Shown here: positions 35,194 to 44,158 of the stretch, piece by piece | Layout: every line of letters begins with the position of its first letter | Position numbering within the stretch: position 1 is the stretch's first letter | Assembly: GCF_003641185.1 (NCBI RefSeq) | Contig: NZ_CP032757.1 | Location: 2,604,001-2,668,000, forward strand | Direction of reading: 5' to 3' | Origin: Lactiplantibacillus pentosus | Lineage (GTDB): Bacteria; Bacillota; Bacilli; Lactobacillales; Lactobacillaceae | DNA length: 64,000 nucleotides | The notes under the pieces: generated by a model | Seen by the model: only the letters and a program-made list of their open reading frames with translations | Told to the model about the DNA's origin: nothing | Databases searched by the model: none | Program-made: the position numbers and the translations under genes

Positions 35194-37569
35194 TTAATTC
35201 TTGATCATTGCGACATAGTGGGTCGCACCGGAGCGACTAAGGTACCGTAACCAAGTATAGCCTTCTGCTTGTACCGTCCCGTTATAGTAGACCGTTTCAC
35301 CTGGATTATATTGTCCAACGATCCCTGCACGAGTTGTTGGCGCCGTCCGAATATTCGTCGTCGTGACAAATCGGAACGCACCGGTGGTATTAGTTGGCGT
35401 GCTCGTCGTGTTCGATGACGATGATGCCCCACTAATGGCAACGTAGTGTTGGGCACCAGAATAGGACAAGTACCGCAACCAAGTTTGGCCATCAGCGGTT
35501 ACTTTGGCGTTATAGTACACCGTCTCGCCAGCATTGTAAGTGCCAACATTGGCAGCATTACCCGCTGGGGCGTTCTTAATCGCTGTCGTCTGGTTGAACC
35601 GGTAACTACCGCTTTGTGGTGTCACTTGTGGCTTTGAAACACTATTGCCACCGGTATTACCACTGATTTGAACGTAGTGTTGTGCACCAGAATAAGATAA
35701 GTAACGTAACCAAGTCTCACCGTTAGTCGTCACCTTACCATTATAGTAAACAGTGTCGCCAGCGTTATACGTCCCCACCGTGGCCGCATTATTGGCCGGC
35801 GCATTCTTGATGGCCGTCGTATTTGTGAAACGATAAGCCCCACTGGTTGCAACGACGTTAGGCTTGTTGACTGGCGCAACTTCATCGCCACTCGTGGCCA
35901 CGTAATGTTGGGCCCCAGAGTAGGACAGGTACCGCAGCCAAGTCGTACCGCCAGTAGTTACCTTGCCGTTGTAGTAAACCGTCTCACCGGCATTGTAAGT
36001 GCCAACGACCGTGGCCGACTTGCTAGCTGCGGAGCGAATATTGGTTTTGACCGTGAACTTATAACTACCACTAGCTGGTGTGACCGTAGCTTGATTCTCA
36101 TGGTTGTTGTTATTGTTATTGGTTGCTTGACTAATCATGACATACCGTGAGACCCCTGAGTAGGATTGGTAACGTAGCCAAGTGGCATTATTGACCGTCA
36201 ATTTACCATTATAGTTGACAGTTTCACCGGCATAATACGTGCCAACTGACGCACTATTTTGGTCAGGTGAATTGTGAATCGTCGTGGTCTTGGTGAACTT
36301 ATGTGTACCACTCGTTACCGTCACATTTTCGTCAGGTAGCGTCTGAGTATTATTGTTATTACCAGTATTCGTCTGACCATTTAAAACTTCTTGATCCCAC
36401 TGGTGTAACTGGTTATATTCAATGATGCTGATCAGTGAGCTAGCATAGGTTGGCGCGGTTGCGTAACCATCTTGTTGTAAGAGGCTCGCAACGCGGCGAT
36501 AGTCCGTGACACCCAGTAAATTACTGTAACGTGGGTTCTCCACTAAGAAGGCGCCGTGGTCTTCAACACTAGCTGACCAGTTCGGATATTTCCGGAACGC
36601 ATCTTGAATCGTGATGTATTGTGAACCGTTCCATTCCTGAGTCGGGAAGTAAATCGATTGTCCTTGATAACTCCCCTTGATACCAAATAAATTATTACCG
36701 GCAGTGGCCAATTGTGACCGGCCCCAACCACTTTCGAGAATGGCTTGGGCGGCGGTTACGGATGGCAAGACTTGATACTTATTCCAACCAGAGACCGCAC
36801 CCGCTTTAATCTGACTTAAGAAGATTTCTTGGCTGGTAAGTGCCCGCGTTGCCCGTGCTGCCACAGCTGGCGATTGAATCGTAGCCGCAACTTTGGCCGT
36901 CTCAACTTGTGGCGTGGCTTTTGGCGTCGCCTGTTCAGCCGCTGGTTTGGTTTCTGCGGACTTAGACTCTGCCGACTTCGCTTCTGCTGACTTGGCTTCA
37001 GAATCCGCCGAAGCAGCCGATTTAGCAGCTGAACTGGTCACTGCCGAATTGGCGTGGTCGCTTGTCGCTTGGCTATCTTGGCTGGTTGCCGCACTTGCTT
37101 TAGCCGTTTCATCTAACTTGTCGACCGCACTCGTTGTTGAAGCAGCCGTTGCACTGGCCGCAGTTTCATCCTGCTTAGCTGCTTCCGATGACGAGCTTTG
37201 CTGGTCTGTACTGTCAGCTTTAGCGGACTGACTGGTTGCTGCACCTGCCGCCCGCACAGTTACCCGGCTGGTCGCGCTGGTAGCCGCTGCATCCGACTTC
37301 GATGCTGCTGAAGTCGTTGTCGTACTTTCAGTGGCCTGGCTGGCAGTGGATGCTGATTGCGTCTCACTACTCGTCGCTGCCGTATCCGTCTGGCTCCCCG
37401 CGCTCAGCGTCACTTGCTTGCTGGCAGTGGAAGTCGCACCACTCTCCTTGGTTGCAGAAGATGGCTTGGTGGCCGTCGCTGTCGTATCCGCCTTACCACT
37501 TAACATTGGTAATAAAGCGGTACTCAATAATAATGAGGTTACTACTTTTTTCGTCATTCCTATTTTCAA
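35194..37569 (-). CDS. acm2: major N-acetylglucosaminidase (autolysin) Acm2
   Basis: A 791-residue secreted peptidoglycan hydrolase. Residues 1-28 are a signal peptide. Residues 29 to about 240 are an Ala/Ser/Thr-rich arm with repeats like SAEAKSAESKSAETK. About 246-395 is a GH73 glucosaminidase domain with the catalytic Glu in AILESGWGRSQL (about E279). From about 415 follow five SH3b repeats with the TVYYNGKVT...TWLRYLSYSGAQHYV pattern, which bind cell wall. It cleaves glucosamine-MurNAc bonds during cell separation. The start is TTG 37569 with GGGGA upstream; ATG 37557 abuts AGGA. Acm2 of L. plantarum is known to be O-glycosylated on this arm. Confidence 0.95.
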   Translation of the reverse strand: MKIGMTKKVVTSLLLSTALLPMLSGKADTTATATKPSSATKESGATSTASKQVTLSAGSQTDTAATSSETQSASTASQATESTTTTSAASKSDAAATSATSRVTVRAAGAATSQSAKADSTDQQSSSSEAAKQDETAASATAASTTSAVDKLDETAKASAATSQDSQATSDHANSAVTSSAAKSAASADSEAKSAEAKSAESKSAETKPAAEQATPKATPQVETAKVAATIQSPAVAARATRALTSQEIFLSQIKAGAVSGWNKYQVLPSVTAAQAILESGWGRSQLATAGNNLFGIKGSYQGQSIYFPTQEWNGSQYITIQDAFRKYPNWSASVEDHGAFLVENPRYSNLLGVTDYRRVASLLQQDGYATAPTYASSLISIIEYNQLHQWDQEVLNGQTNTGNNNNTQTLPDENVTVTSGTHKFTKTTTIHNSPDQNSASVGTYYAGETVNYNGKLTVNNATWLRYQSYSGVSRYVMISQATNNNNNNHENQATVTPASGSYKFTVKTNIRSAASKSATVVGTYNAGETVYYNGKVTTGGTTWLRYLSYSGAQHYVATSGDEVAPVNKPNVVATSGAYRFTNTTAIKNAPANNAATVGTYNAGDTVYYNGKVTTNGETWLRYLSYSGAQHYVQISGNTGGNSVSKPQVTPQSGSYRFNQTTAIKNAPAGNAANVGTYNAGETVYYNAKVTADGQTWLRYLSYSGAQHYVAISGASSSSNTTSTPTNTTGAFRFVTTTNIRTAPTTRAGIVGQYNPGETVYYNGTVQAEGYTWLRYLSRSGATHYVAMIKN

Positions 37570-37649
37570 TTTGATTTCCCCGAACTTTCCGTGAGTTAGT
37601 CGTCAATACAACTGAATGTATCCCCGTTGATACCTGCTGTTACAAAGTA

Positions 37650-37678
37650 ATATTAGCATGTCGACCAGTCACTTTCAA
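37650..37678 (-). promoter_or_regulatory. acm2 promoter
   Basis: Minus strand TTGAAA (37678-37673), 17-bp spacer, TAATAT (37655-37650). A cre-like TGATACCGTTATCA with one mismatch lies 40 bp further upstream (37718-37731). Confidence 0.65.
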
Positions 37679-37986
37679 ACAAGTTTGCTTTCAATTATTT
37701 TATTAATAGCAAACCATTGATACCGTTATCATTTTGAAACGGGAACTAGTTAACTTTCGCTTACCATTGAGTCAATCAACAATCTGCTGAAACTATTGCC
37801 AATACTGCATTTTAGCCGTACCCCAGCATCGAAATTTATCAGCAGTCCCTGATTATGCCATTAAACAGACTGCAAACGAGTTTGAATTTAAAATTGTTGC
37901 GTCGTGAAAAAATTTGCCGTTTTCCAGATCTATTAATATAATTATCCTTACTAACTGAAATCGAGGCATTAATCAATCGATTTAAA

Positions 37987-38015
37987 TTGCTTACATGTAT
38001 CAAATTTAATGATAA
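37987..38015 (+). promoter_or_regulatory. promoter of the universal stress protein gene
   Basis: TTGCTT (37987-37992), 17-bp spacer, TGATAA (38010-38015). Confidence 0.5.
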
Positions 38016-38057
38016 AATGTAGTTATTAACTAGCCATATCAAACGGGGGTAACCATT

Positions 38058-38516
38058 ATGTTACAACAATATCAAAATATCTTGGTACCAGTTGATGGCT
38101 CCAAGGCTACCGATGAAGTTCTTCGTCGGGGCATCGAAGTCGCTAAGCGTAACAAGACGCATCTCGACATTTTAAATGTGTTGGAAGTTAACCAATTCAG
38201 TGATACGTACGGCGGTGCGGTCAGTGGTGACGTCATCTACAAGCTATCTGAAGACGTTCAAAAGCGTTTGGAAGAACTCAAGCAACAGACGATTGACGCT
38301 GGTGTGACGGACGTTGACATCCACGTTCGTTTTGGTAATCCGAAGACGGTTATCGCACGCGAATTTCCAGCTGACCATCACAATGAATTGATCATGATTG
38401 GTTCGACAGGGCTTTCTGCGGTTGAACGGTTAATGGTTGGATCGGTAACGACTTACGTTAGCCGGAACGCGATCTGCGACGTTTTAATCGTTAAACCAAC
38501 GGACACCGAAGAATAA
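38058..38516 (+). CDS. universal stress protein, ATP-binding type
   Basis: A 152-residue single Usp domain. It starts YQNILVPVDGSKATDEVL and ends with IGSTGLSAVERLMVGSVT, the G-2x-G-9x-G(S/T) ATP-binding signature. It likely binds ATP as a dimer and responds to stress. ATG 38058 follows GGGGGT. Monocistronic, with promoter and terminator. Confidence 0.93.
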   Translation: MLQQYQNILVPVDGSKATDEVLRRGIEVAKRNKTHLDILNVLEVNQFSDTYGGAVSGDVIYKLSEDVQKRLEELKQQTIDAGVTDVDIHVRFGNPKTVIAREFPADHHNELIMIGSTGLSAVERLMVGSVTTYVSRNAICDVLIVKPTDTEE

Positions 38517-38525
38517 AGCAATATA

Positions 38526-38552
38526 AAAAGTCTGGATGCGCTCCAGACTTTT
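38526..38552 (+). terminator. rho-independent terminator
   Basis: AAAAGTCTGGA/TCCAGACTTTTT stem with T-run. Confidence 0.88.
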
Positions 38553-38610
38553 TATTTGCCCCTAATTTTCCCGACGCCAATCACTTTTAAAGAACAGGAG
38601 TAGACGACCT

Positions 38611-39513
38611 TTGACGTGGACTTATGATCTCAGCATTCCGCCAATTTTAAATCAACAAACGATCCGTACCTGTCTGCGGTCGTGGCTCATTCCTAAGCGT
38701 ATTCAGGGCCAACTACGGCAAACCCGCCGCATTCAACTCAATGGTCAGCCCACCACAATTGCCAAAACCGTGCAAACTGGGGACCAGCTCACGTTGACGT
38801 TTATTCCCAGCGACTTCCGGACACCAACGTCTAACTATCTGGCGGTTGCGACTAACCCTGTCGATATCTTATATCAGTCAACTGATTTATTGGTCGTCAA
38901 TAAAGCCGCGGGCATCAAGTCGCATCCGAATCAGCCTGGTGAGACCGGCTCGGTTTTAAACGACCTAGCCGCCGCACTCCAGCCCACTCAGCAAGCACCA
39001 TACATGGTTCACCGATTAGATCAAATGACCTCTGGCGCAATGCTAGTCGCCTTGAATCCCGTCGTGGTTCCGATCCTGGACCGGCTCATCAGTGAAAAAC
39101 AAATTCGACGGAAGTATTATGCCTGGGTTCGTGGTCATTTTGCCACAACAACTGGTCAATTCACGGCCCCAATCGGACATGATATCACTGACAAACGTAA
39201 GCGGTGGGTCAATACTGACGACGCCCAACCCGCGCTCACCGATTATGAAGTACGTGAGACAACAGCCCACCAGAGCTTAGTCAAGCTGACCTTGCATACT
39301 GGCCGCACCCATCAGCTACGGGTTCACCTGGCCGCAAGTGGCCACCCCATTATCGGAGATCCGCTTTATGATTCACAGGCTGAATCAGCGCCCCGTTTGA
39401 TGCTGCACGCACAATTACTGGATTTGCAACTGCCATTTAGTACCACGCGGGTGCTAGTACCGGCACCATTGCCCGAATTATTTGAGCAACCACGTTTGAT
39501 TGACCGTTATTAA
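38611..39513 (+). CDS. RluA-family pseudouridine synthase
   Basis: A 300-residue protein. An S4-like N-terminal segment (residues about 30-70, RRIQLNGQPTTIAKTVQTGDQLTL) precedes the catalytic domain with YMVHRLDQMTSGAML, where the HRLD Asp is the nucleophile. Other conserved segments are VVNKAAGIKSHP and LHTGRTHQLRVHLAASGHPIIGDPLY. It isomerises uridines in rRNA or tRNA; the site is not predictable. TTG 38611 follows AGGAG. Confidence 0.9.
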   Translation: MTWTYDLSIPPILNQQTIRTCLRSWLIPKRIQGQLRQTRRIQLNGQPTTIAKTVQTGDQLTLTFIPSDFRTPTSNYLAVATNPVDILYQSTDLLVVNKAAGIKSHPNQPGETGSVLNDLAAALQPTQQAPYMVHRLDQMTSGAMLVALNPVVVPILDRLISEKQIRRKYYAWVRGHFATTTGQFTAPIGHDITDKRKRWVNTDDAQPALTDYEVRETTAHQSLVKLTLHTGRTHQLRVHLAASGHPIIGDPLYDSQAESAPRLMLHAQLLDLQLPFSTTRVLVPAPLPELFEQPRLIDRY

Positions 39514-39590
39514 CTACTTGGATTCGGGCTCAGTCAAATTACTGTGGCTAGTTTGGCTGACAATCTTCATAAAAATATTTATTTCAAATC

Positions 39591-39628
39591 AAAAAAGGAA
39601 GCCCGAGCTTCCTTTTTTGATGGTTCAG
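39591..39628. terminator. bidirectional terminator
   Basis: AAAAAAGGAAGC/GCTTCCTTTTTT stem between the convergent pseudouridine synthase and lipoprotein genes. Confidence 0.85.
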
Positions 39629-39663
39629 TATTATTCACGTTAACCACGCTAGCATATAACCAA

Positions 39664-40833
39664 TTAATTCACGCGATAATAAATCTTATTGTTCGAAACA
39701 TTTTTCGGCTCATTCTGCGTTGCAAACGCCGCAATGCGGTCCCGACTACCATCACCATTGTTTAAATCAGCATTTTCCCCGGCTGGCATGAATACCACAT
39801 CATAAAGGCCACCTGATGAACCTGAAACTGAAAAGTAGCTTCCAAGCATGCTGACACCCTGTTCCGTTTTTTGCGTTAGTTGTTGGTGATATTTCAATCC
39901 ATCAACCAACTTGGGACTTCCTTTGGAATCATTTAGTGACGGCACATCCATTTTGAGCTTCGTAATCGTCCCCGGAGTTGCACGATGCATCAGTCCAAAG
40001 TCGCTGAATTTCATCTGCTGATTGTGAACCTTGATTTGATTGCCTTGTCCGTTCTGCCAGGTCCCGTTAAGGCTGGAATAATCACCAGTTTTAATCCGGT
40101 TAAGCGCCATCGTTGATTTAAGATGCCCTGCATCCGTAGCAGTCGTTTGTCGTTCAAAAACTTTTACATAAGAATTATTACTTGTGCGCGTTATGATTCG
40201 CTCAGTATCCGTCTTAATGGTGGCAGGAGCGTTATCCCCCCAGCCACTGAGTGCGACTCCCTTAGGATAAAACCAGTACGTGACGGCAGCTGCATCTATA
40301 TCACCATCAATACCCAGTGCGCCATGTTCCTGCCTCCCAGCGTTAGTATTATACGCCTCTTGGTCACCACGTGGATCTTCAAACTGACCACGTACCAAAG
40401 CCATTTCACCATCACTGATTTTCGTATCTGTCACCGTCAATTTTGCATCTGACCTTGGCCCTTCCCAGACATTACCCTTGCCGTTATGTTTATTGACACT
40501 AGTCGCAACTTCTTTCCATTCACCCAGTAAACTGCCATAAAACCCCTGACGAATTTCACTGAGATTCATCGTGGTATTCACACGCGGCTGAGATCTCGCT
40601 GAACCGGATTTCACTGATGAACGCGTACTAGCACTTGCTGACGTACTCGTCGCATGTTTTGTCTCACTGGTTTTCGATGTCTTATCAGTGAATACCTTAG
40701 ACTTGACTCTTACGACACTAATGCTGCTTTTCTTCGCCGACTTTGATGCTTTCGTGGTCTGCTGTGAATTACCACAGCCACTCATGAATAACAGTAACAT
40801 GACACCAATACTGATTGTTGCCCTTTTTTTCAC
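39664..40833 (-). CDS. lipoprotein with two DUF6287-type domains
   Basis: A 389-residue protein. A lipobox is visible in VMLLLFMSGC (Cys about residue 20), so it is anchored by lipid outside the membrane. A Lys/Ser/Thr-rich linker (21-90) follows. Two similar segments, MNLSEIRQGFYGSLLGEWK and MALNRIKTGDYSSLNGTWQ, mark two domains of the DUF6287 type, with a variable domain between. GTG 40833 follows AGGGGG at 9 nt. It is the third gene of a cluster with two zinc-ribbon proteins, about 96 bp after the second. Confidence 0.78.
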   Translation of the reverse strand: MKKRATISIGVMLLLFMSGCGNSQQTTKASKSAKKSSISVVRVKSKVFTDKTSKTSETKHATSTSASASTRSSVKSGSARSQPRVNTTMNLSEIRQGFYGSLLGEWKEVATSVNKHNGKGNVWEGPRSDAKLTVTDTKISDGEMALVRGQFEDPRGDQEAYNTNAGRQEHGALGIDGDIDAAAVTYWFYPKGVALSGWGDNAPATIKTDTERIITRTSNNSYVKVFERQTTATDAGHLKSTMALNRIKTGDYSSLNGTWQNGQGNQIKVHNQQMKFSDFGLMHRATPGTITKLKMDVPSLNDSKGSPKLVDGLKYHQQLTQKTEQGVSMLGSYFSVSGSSGGLYDVVFMPAGENADLNNGDGSRDRIAAFATQNEPKNVSNNKIYYRVN

Positions 40834-40929
40834 GACCGGTTGCCCCCTTTTACGCCTCTCCAATAATATCGTCTAACCATCTCCTGCAACGCTTAGACGA
40901 GCTAACGCCATGTTAATATAATCTTCCAC

Positions 40930-41802
40930 TTACGAAAATAGTGATGATAATTGTGAAAAAATCATATTTCCACCTAAAACAGCTAATATCATGACATAAA
41001 TCGTCAACGAAAACCCTAATGCGATTTCGGCAATGATTAGCGCATAAAATTTGTCGATATGAGGCTTCACGACGTTATTAATGATGATATAAATAAATGC
41101 GAGATTCATAATTCCAATCGTTGGAATCATAAAGAAGAATAGGCCGGTCATGCCTGAAAAATTGCTCGTTCCAGTGAGAATCGTCAAAAGCAACGTAATC
41201 ACATTAAAGACAAGAATCAGATTCGTAATTGCTGCAAATTGATTAATAAAGTCATGCAATTGCATTGAGTCGGTATTAACAACCCTACGAAAAGCATAAG
41301 CAATTCCAATATAAACTGCATACACACCAAGAACAATCAAGAACACTAGCACACTTGTTTTCAGGATAAAGCTACCTGCGTGAATGGCATTATTAGTACT
41401 ACCGGTGAGAGAATTGGTAAAATCATTGGCAACATTTTCGGCTTTACGTAAAATTGACGCAATTGACAAAGCCAATAAGAGTGCTTCGAGCCCAACTGAA
41501 GTCAGTCCAAAATACCGATTAGTCGGGTCAATCGTGCGGCCAGGATGACGCATCGTCATCTTAAACCACGAGAAATAATTTCCAGAATACTTTCTGACGT
41601 GCTGGACGGTATCTGTGGTCAAAATCTTGCTGACAGTTGTGTCACCAATGTTCTCAGCAACATCATCATTCTGAGAAATTGACTGATTCTGATTGGTAAC
41701 TTGCTGTGTCGGGGCAATTGCCGCGCCACATTTCGGGCAAAACTTCGCTCCGGTTTTTAATTGGTTGCCACACTGCGAGCAAAAAAGCGCTTGTTTATTC
41801 AT
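40930..41802 (-). CDS. zinc-ribbon multi-pass membrane protein
   Basis: A 290-residue protein. Residues 7-26 (FCSQCGNQLKTGAKFCPKCG) are a CxxC...CxxC zinc ribbon. After a polar linker, residues about 95-290 carry five to six membrane segments, of the type often found with DUF6574/Yip1-like proteins. ATG 41802 follows GAGGAG. It lies 34 bp after the TcaA-like gene, so the two are co-transcribed. The zinc ribbon may link the membrane part to a cytoplasmic partner. Function unknown. Confidence 0.75.
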   Translation of the reverse strand: MNKQALFCSQCGNQLKTGAKFCPKCGAAIAPTQQVTNQNQSISQNDDVAENIGDTTVSKILTTDTVQHVRKYSGNYFSWFKMTMRHPGRTIDPTNRYFGLTSVGLEALLLALSIASILRKAENVANDFTNSLTGSTNNAIHAGSFILKTSVLVFLIVLGVYAVYIGIAYAFRRVVNTDSMQLHDFINQFAAITNLILVFNVITLLLTILTGTSNFSGMTGLFFFMIPTIGIMNLAFIYIIINNVVKPHIDKFYALIIAEIALGFSLTIYVMILAVLGGNMIFSQLSSLFS

Positions 41803-41836
41803 TTAAAACTCCTCCGATATCATCATTAACTTAGTA

Positions 41837-42970
41837 TCACTCATTCGTATCAACCGTTTCAAACTTTCCAGTGTCTGAATTGTAAAGTGCTAAAATACCA
41901 TGAACGTCATCATATCGATAAGTATCTACTAAATCACTGGTGCCACTCGTATAGCACTTAATTTCATACACATCCGTATATGGCTCACTCTCTGTGTAGT
42001 CATAATCGTTGACGTCACTATCAGTAGTCGCTGCAATTTTCGACACGGCTGTCTGAGCAGAGCTAGACAAATCATCATAGGTGCTTCCGGTACCACTTTG
42101 CGTACCACTTTGCGTATCACTTTCAGTACTATTTTCAGTATCCAGCGCACTTGAGTCCGAATCAGTATCGGTCGTGGTATCAGCGTTCGCCGTTGTCGCC
42201 GTCGAAGACTTTTCATTTGCAACTAGTGAGATTAATTCATGCGTATTTTTACGTCCCATCAGATTAACCTTGTGTGTGATTGTCCGGTCGGAATTACTTA
42301 ATTTAAAGCGATAGGTTCCCGGGCACAGTGGTCCAACTTTATAAGTCGCATGGGCATTTTTAGTTTCCACTAAGTCAGTCCCATTTGCTTCAAGTGTGGC
42401 ATTCTTGAGATTTGTTGAAATCAGCGGTTCCATCGTTGTGACTCGTAATTTAAACGTTGGAAATAGCGTCCACTTCGTCCCAACTTGCTTAACCACAAAC
42501 GTATAATCACTGGAATGGCCATTATGTTGCAGGTCCATTTTCAAATCTCGTGCATATTGTGGATGTTTTTGAATATAGGTCAATAGTGGCTGAACTGATT
42601 GTTTGCTAATCTTAAAGTCAGCATTATCACTTACTAAGTTCTCCACTAATTTAGTTTGCTTCTGACCTGTCATCGATTTAACCACAGCTGCAATCTGCTG
42701 GTCTTTACCTGCATGATATTGATGATAGCCAAAGCCAATCACTGCAATCAGAATAATCACAAGCACACTACCACCAATTTTTAGCCGGCTGAACCGGTGA
42801 TTATCAGCTCGCGAATAACCTTGATTTTGCCTAGATTCTCCATGTACCTTGCCTGTTTTACGAGCTTGAGCGTGTTGCTGACTAACAACCTGGCTCAAAT
42901 CAGCCCCACAGTTTTCACAAAAATCATTACTCGCTTCATTCACGTGCTGACAATTTGGACATATTTTCAT
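41837..42970 (-). CDS. TcaA/YvbJ-like zinc-ribbon, single-pass membrane protein
   Basis: A 377-residue protein. Residues 4-23 (CPNCQHVNEASNDFCENCG) are a zinc ribbon, residues about 64-82 one membrane segment, and about 90-255 extracellular domains like those of TcaA of Staphylococcus. A Thr/Ser/Asp-rich linker (about 255-310) precedes a final small domain. TcaA-type proteins affect cell-wall antibiotic sensitivity; transfer of that role to this protein is inference. ATG 42970 follows GGAGGGG. It is the first gene of the three-gene cluster. Confidence 0.78.
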   Translation of the reverse strand: MKICPNCQHVNEASNDFCENCGADLSQVVSQQHAQARKTGKVHGESRQNQGYSRADNHRFSRLKIGGSVLVIILIAVIGFGYHQYHAGKDQQIAAVVKSMTGQKQTKLVENLVSDNADFKISKQSVQPLLTYIQKHPQYARDLKMDLQHNGHSSDYTFVVKQVGTKWTLFPTFKLRVTTMEPLISTNLKNATLEANGTDLVETKNAHATYKVGPLCPGTYRFKLSNSDRTITHKVNLMGRKNTHELISLVANEKSSTATTANADTTTDTDSDSSALDTENSTESDTQSGTQSGTGSTYDDLSSSAQTAVSKIAATTDSDVNDYDYTESEPYTDVYEIKCYTSGTSDLVDTYRYDDVHGILALYNSDTGKFETVDTNE

Positions 42971-43356
42971 GACTGTTACACCCCTCCATTTTTACGATAA
43001 CTTCTATAAAATAATGTCCTCCTATCCCCTTTATTCTGCTTTGACGTGTATTAACGGTTTAACAGCGCCATAACACAGCTTTAATAACATTATATATGAC
43101 ATAAAGAGGTATTTAAAGACTTTTATAGTATGTTGAGATTATATCGTCAGCATTGGGTTAGTGCGGTTAACACTGAAATTAACCCACCACTCATTTATTA
43201 CAATGGAAGAAAGGCAAATTGCACGTATTCAACACGAGTTAAAGAAGCTTTAATGACTTTATAATTAGAGATTTAAGGTATTTACAGCTCTGTTTCAAGC
43301 ATGGTGAAACCTCTAAAATTAATTCTAAGACGCTTTATGGATTAAGGAGGATTTCC
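42971..43356. other. divergent control region, TcaA-like operon / XRE gene
   Basis: About 385 bp. It contains a GGGTTA...TAACCC dyad around 43155-43185 and a 16-codon frame from 43203 without a ribosome site. No other feature recognised. Confidence 0.4.
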
Positions 43357-43674
43357 ATGTTACCCGAGATAGGCAAAATCATTCGGCAACGCCGACAACA
43401 ACAAGGCATCACCATCGAGCAATTGGCCGAACAATCAAATGTTTCGATCTCGCTAATTTCTCGACTCGAACGTGGTAAAGTCAATAATATAAAAATACAA
43501 AGTTTGAGCGCCATCGCTGAAACCTTGAACCTAAAACTAGCGGACTTCTTTCGCGATCCACTCCTTCAATCGACTAATGTTGTCGCATTACTTGATTACT
43601 TGAGCGACTTGCCTGCCAACCAGCGTGAAGAACTGGCAGGAGTACTGCTCAAACTGCTACACCTTGCGAAATGA
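43357..43674 (+). CDS. XRE-family regulator
   Basis: A 105-residue protein. Residues 5-62 form a helix-turn-helix (IGKIIRQRRQQQGITIEQLAEQSNVSISLISRLERG), and the rest is a short helical dimerisation tail. ATG 43357 follows AAGGAGG. It is divergent from the TcaA-like operon and may control it. Confidence 0.88.
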   Translation: MLPEIGKIIRQRRQQQGITIEQLAEQSNVSISLISRLERGKVNNIKIQSLSAIAETLNLKLADFFRDPLLQSTNVVALLDYLSDLPANQREELAGVLLKLLHLAK

Positions 43675-43730
43675 TCGTTATTTGTTCAACATTTTACCCG
43701 ACTAATTAATTTGCTAATAATAATCACCAT

Positions 43731-43772
43731 AAAAAAGATTCACCTTCCCACAATCAGAAGGTGAATCTTTTT
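43731..43772. terminator. bidirectional terminator
   Basis: AAAAAAGATTCACCTTC pairs with GAAGGTGAATCTTTTTT. Confidence 0.88.
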
Positions 43773-43827
43773 TATGCTGCTAGTTTCATCTTGCTCATTC
43801 CACGGTCGATACAGTGGTTAAAAACGC

Positions 43828-44028
43828 TCATCGATGCGTCGTTCTCACCAACAACCCACTCATGACGGCCAACAACACACCGACTGCCATCCCTTTGAGT
43901 GGTTCCCGCGTCAACGGGGTCGCCGTGAGTGCTTCGACCATCGCACCACCTAGATAGGTTACGACCAGGCCTAATACTGCGCCCCAAAAGATTGTGACTA
44001 GTAAACTAGCCAGCCACGTCGTCTTCAT
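43828..44028 (-). CDS. small two-segment membrane protein (DUF2929/YjzD-like)
   Basis: A 66-residue protein. TIFWGAVLGLVVTYLGGAM (about residues 12-30) and a second hydrophobic segment near 48-63 fit the short DUF2929 family found in many Firmicutes. The ATG at 44028 follows GGAGGAG, which decides it over the longer in-frame start at 44130. It sits between an XRE terminator and a glycosyltransferase gene. Function unknown. Confidence 0.65.
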   Translation of the reverse strand: MKTTWLASLLVTIFWGAVLGLVVTYLGGAMVEALTATPLTREPLKGMAVGVLLAVMSGLLVRTTHR

Positions 44029-44158
44029 CAGCTGCTCCTCCACATCTTGCCAGGTTGTCCTGACGATTAGTTCGAGTGTATCAGAGCCCGTGGCGCTTTG
44101 CAAATCCGTTATGATTTCAATTAATCCCATCTAATTGATTAATCAGTCAAAACTATCA

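Noticed and set aside
35400..36300. SH3b repeats of acm2 as a DNA repeat or CRISPR-like array
   Set aside because: The repeat units are about 200 bp, in frame and diverged at the codon level, as expected for protein repeats.
36893..37594. Plus-strand frames opposite acm2
   Set aside because: They mirror the repetitive Ala/Ser/Thr-coding DNA of acm2 and lack ribosome sites.
37740..38057. Lacto-usp RNA upstream of the universal stress protein gene
   Set aside because: I could not find a convincing conserved structure, and the gene has a close ordinary promoter. A covariance search would settle it.
43203..43253. 16-codon frame (MEERQIARIQHELKKL) upstream of the XRE gene
   Set aside because: No ribosome site; no reason to treat it as a leader peptide.
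43772..43987. 71-codon minus-strand frame overlapping the small DUF2929-like gene
   Set aside because: The alternative frame at 43828-44028 has a strong GGAGGAG site and a hydrophobic profile matching a family.
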